Shown: in pieces, positions 5,419 to 5,818 of the stretch
Position numbering within the stretch: position 1 is the stretch's first letter
Layout of the letters: the number at the start of each line of letters is the position of its first letter
Origin: JAHJSA01 sp038204345
GTDB lineage: Bacteria > Actinomycetota > Thermoleophilia > RBG-16-64-13
Assembly (NCBI GenBank): GCA_038204345.1
Contig: JBBRDB010000172.1
Location: 1-5,818, forward strand
DNA length: 5,818 nt
Direction: 5' to 3'
Translations under genes and position numbers: made by a program
Notes under the pieces: model-generated
The model's input: only the letters and a program-made list of their open reading frames with translations
Databases searched by the model: none
Told to the model about the DNA's origin: nothing

Positions 5419-5613
5419 GCTTCCTACTACGCCCACCTTGAGCGGGTTAATCCGGGTATCAAGGCCGGTCTGCGGGTGCCCGCGGGCTTCCCTCTGGGCA
5501 CCGTCGGCACCACCGGGAACGCGCAGGGAGGCGAGCCCCACCTGCACTTCGGCATGTACCCGGGGGGCGGCGGGCCCACCGACCCGTACCTGTTCCTGCT
5601 CGTCTCCGACTGA
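5419..5613 (+). pseudogene. 3' remnant of an M23 (LytM-type) peptidoglycan peptidase
   Basis: Seen: 64 codons ending at TGA 5611-5613. They hold SYYAHLE, GIKAGLRVPAGFPLGTVG, TTGNAQGG, PHLHFGMYPGG and GPTDPYLFL. These are the second half of a peptidase M23 domain: YAHL carries the catalytic histidine, and HLH the second catalytic histidine and a zinc ligand. The first half, including the HxxxD zinc-binding motif, is absent from all three plus frames between 5221 and 5418. The frame is closed by TGA at 5365-5367 and has no ATG or GTG before the conserved part, so no functional enzyme can be made here. The residues DEGTG just before it lie in another frame (5403-5417), suggesting a frameshift or join near 5412-5419. 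Known: complete M23 domains cut peptidoglycan cross-bridges or stems. This looks like a deletion or rearrangement relic; an assembly join is possible. Confidence 0.8.
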
Positions 5614-5788
5614 AGTCCTCGCCTCTCCGAATCAAGGCCTGACTCCTTCCTGCCGATAGGAGGGGTGCGCCCTCAATGCAGTCACCGATGGGGGGCCCCT
5701 CATGAGCACAGGCACTGCGGGCACGCGGCCGGGGTCCCCCTCCCGGCCGTCTCGCTGAACAGGGGTCGCGGACAGACCAGGAGGCTCC
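5614..5788 (+). other. Intergenic leader with hairpins and two mini-ORFs
   Basis: This stretch between the M23 remnant and the next gene holds no clear gene or consensus promoter. It contains a small inverted repeat (GAGGG/CCCTC, 5660-5674), a G/C block at 5691-5699, and two tiny plus-strand ORFs: MQSPMGGPS (5676-5705) behind AGGAGG at 5658-5663, and an 18-codon ORF (5702-5758) overlapping it by ATGA. The mini-ORFs could be leader peptides or chance. Confidence 0.3.
5726..5749 (+). terminator. Strong GC hairpin before the last gene
   Basis: An 8-bp perfect stem (CGGCCGGG/CCCGGCCG) with an 8-base loop, extendable by G-U pairs at either end. It lies 39 nt before the ATG at 5789. It may terminate transcription from the left or be a structure in the leader of the next gene. 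No U-tract follows. Confidence 0.35.
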
Positions 5789-5818
5789 ATGTACCAACCG
5801 GATCTCGGCCGATTGCTG
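5789..5818 (+). CDS. Start of an unidentified gene, cut off by window edge
   Basis: ATG at 5789 follows AGGAGG (5779-5784) with a 4-base gap, the strongest Shine-Dalgarno in the window. An in-frame TGA at 5756-5758 with no other start codon after it makes this the only start. Only ten codons are present, MYQPDLGRLL, then the window ends. This is too little to name a family. Confidence 0.6.
   Translation, partial: MYQPDLGRLL

Noticed and set aside
1686..5681. Shared 13-base word GCCCTCAATGCAG at about 1685 and 5669
   Set aside because: Only two copies, no flanking similarity or repeat structure; a match this long is plausible by chance.

Overview
This is a GC-rich bacterial window with no rRNA, tRNA, CRISPR array, insertion sequence or phage gene. 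The phylum cannot be fixed from the sequence. Leaderless-looking starts and an M23 domain ending in a HLHFG motif would fit an actinobacterial or Chloroflexi-like lineage. The ECF sigma / zinc-finger anti-sigma / bactofilin-like membrane protein set also occurs in Gram-negative, largely uncultured phyla.

Left half, minus strand (1-2582). In transcription order the genes are: a multi-pass membrane protein with a degenerate, probably non-catalytic GGDEF domain (2582-1704); D-alanine--D-alanine ligase, ddl (1633-692); and the N-terminal three quarters or so of an amidohydrolase-2 family enzyme (672-1, running off the edge). Ligase and amidohydrolase are 19 nt apart and probably co-transcribed. 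The GGDEF-like gene has a good sigma70-type promoter (2597-2625) with a predicted leader of only about 8 nt. The ligase starts with GTG exactly where an extended -10 box (TGCTACGAT) predicts transcription to begin, so it looks leaderless.

Centre, the divergent control region (2583-2769). This AT-rich patch in a GC-rich window holds the minus-strand promoter. On the plus strand it holds a second TGC-TANNNT box, six bases before the ATG of an otherwise unnoticed 52-codon ORF (2648-2806). That ORF overlaps the start of the sigma gene and ends in a GTGA stop/start overlap. Inside it lies a TGAAAC-N17-CGTA element like an ECF sigma promoter, which suggests autoregulation.

Right half, plus strand (2770-5220). 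A tight three-gene operon encodes an ECF sigma factor, a membrane zinc-finger anti-sigma factor overlapping it by 4 nt, and, 19 nt later, a 421-residue membrane protein. That protein has a signal peptide, an extracytoplasmic bactofilin-like beta-solenoid, a hydrophobic multi-pass module and a long Pro/Ala tail. The likely logic is that the anti-sigma holds the sigma factor at the membrane until an envelope signal frees it, and the third gene is the co-expressed envelope component. A strong hairpin (5246-5275) follows the operon.

Right end (5221-5818). This is mostly decayed or non-coding DNA: the last 64 codons of an M23 (LytM) peptidase with no start codon, a weak minus-strand ORF ending near the same point, a hairpin-rich leader, and the first ten codons of a new plus-strand gene (ATG at 5789) behind a strong Shine-Dalgarno sequence.

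Most worth checking are the control region of the sigma operon, the extracytoplasmic bactofilin-like product, and the apparent rearrangement junction near 5400-5420.
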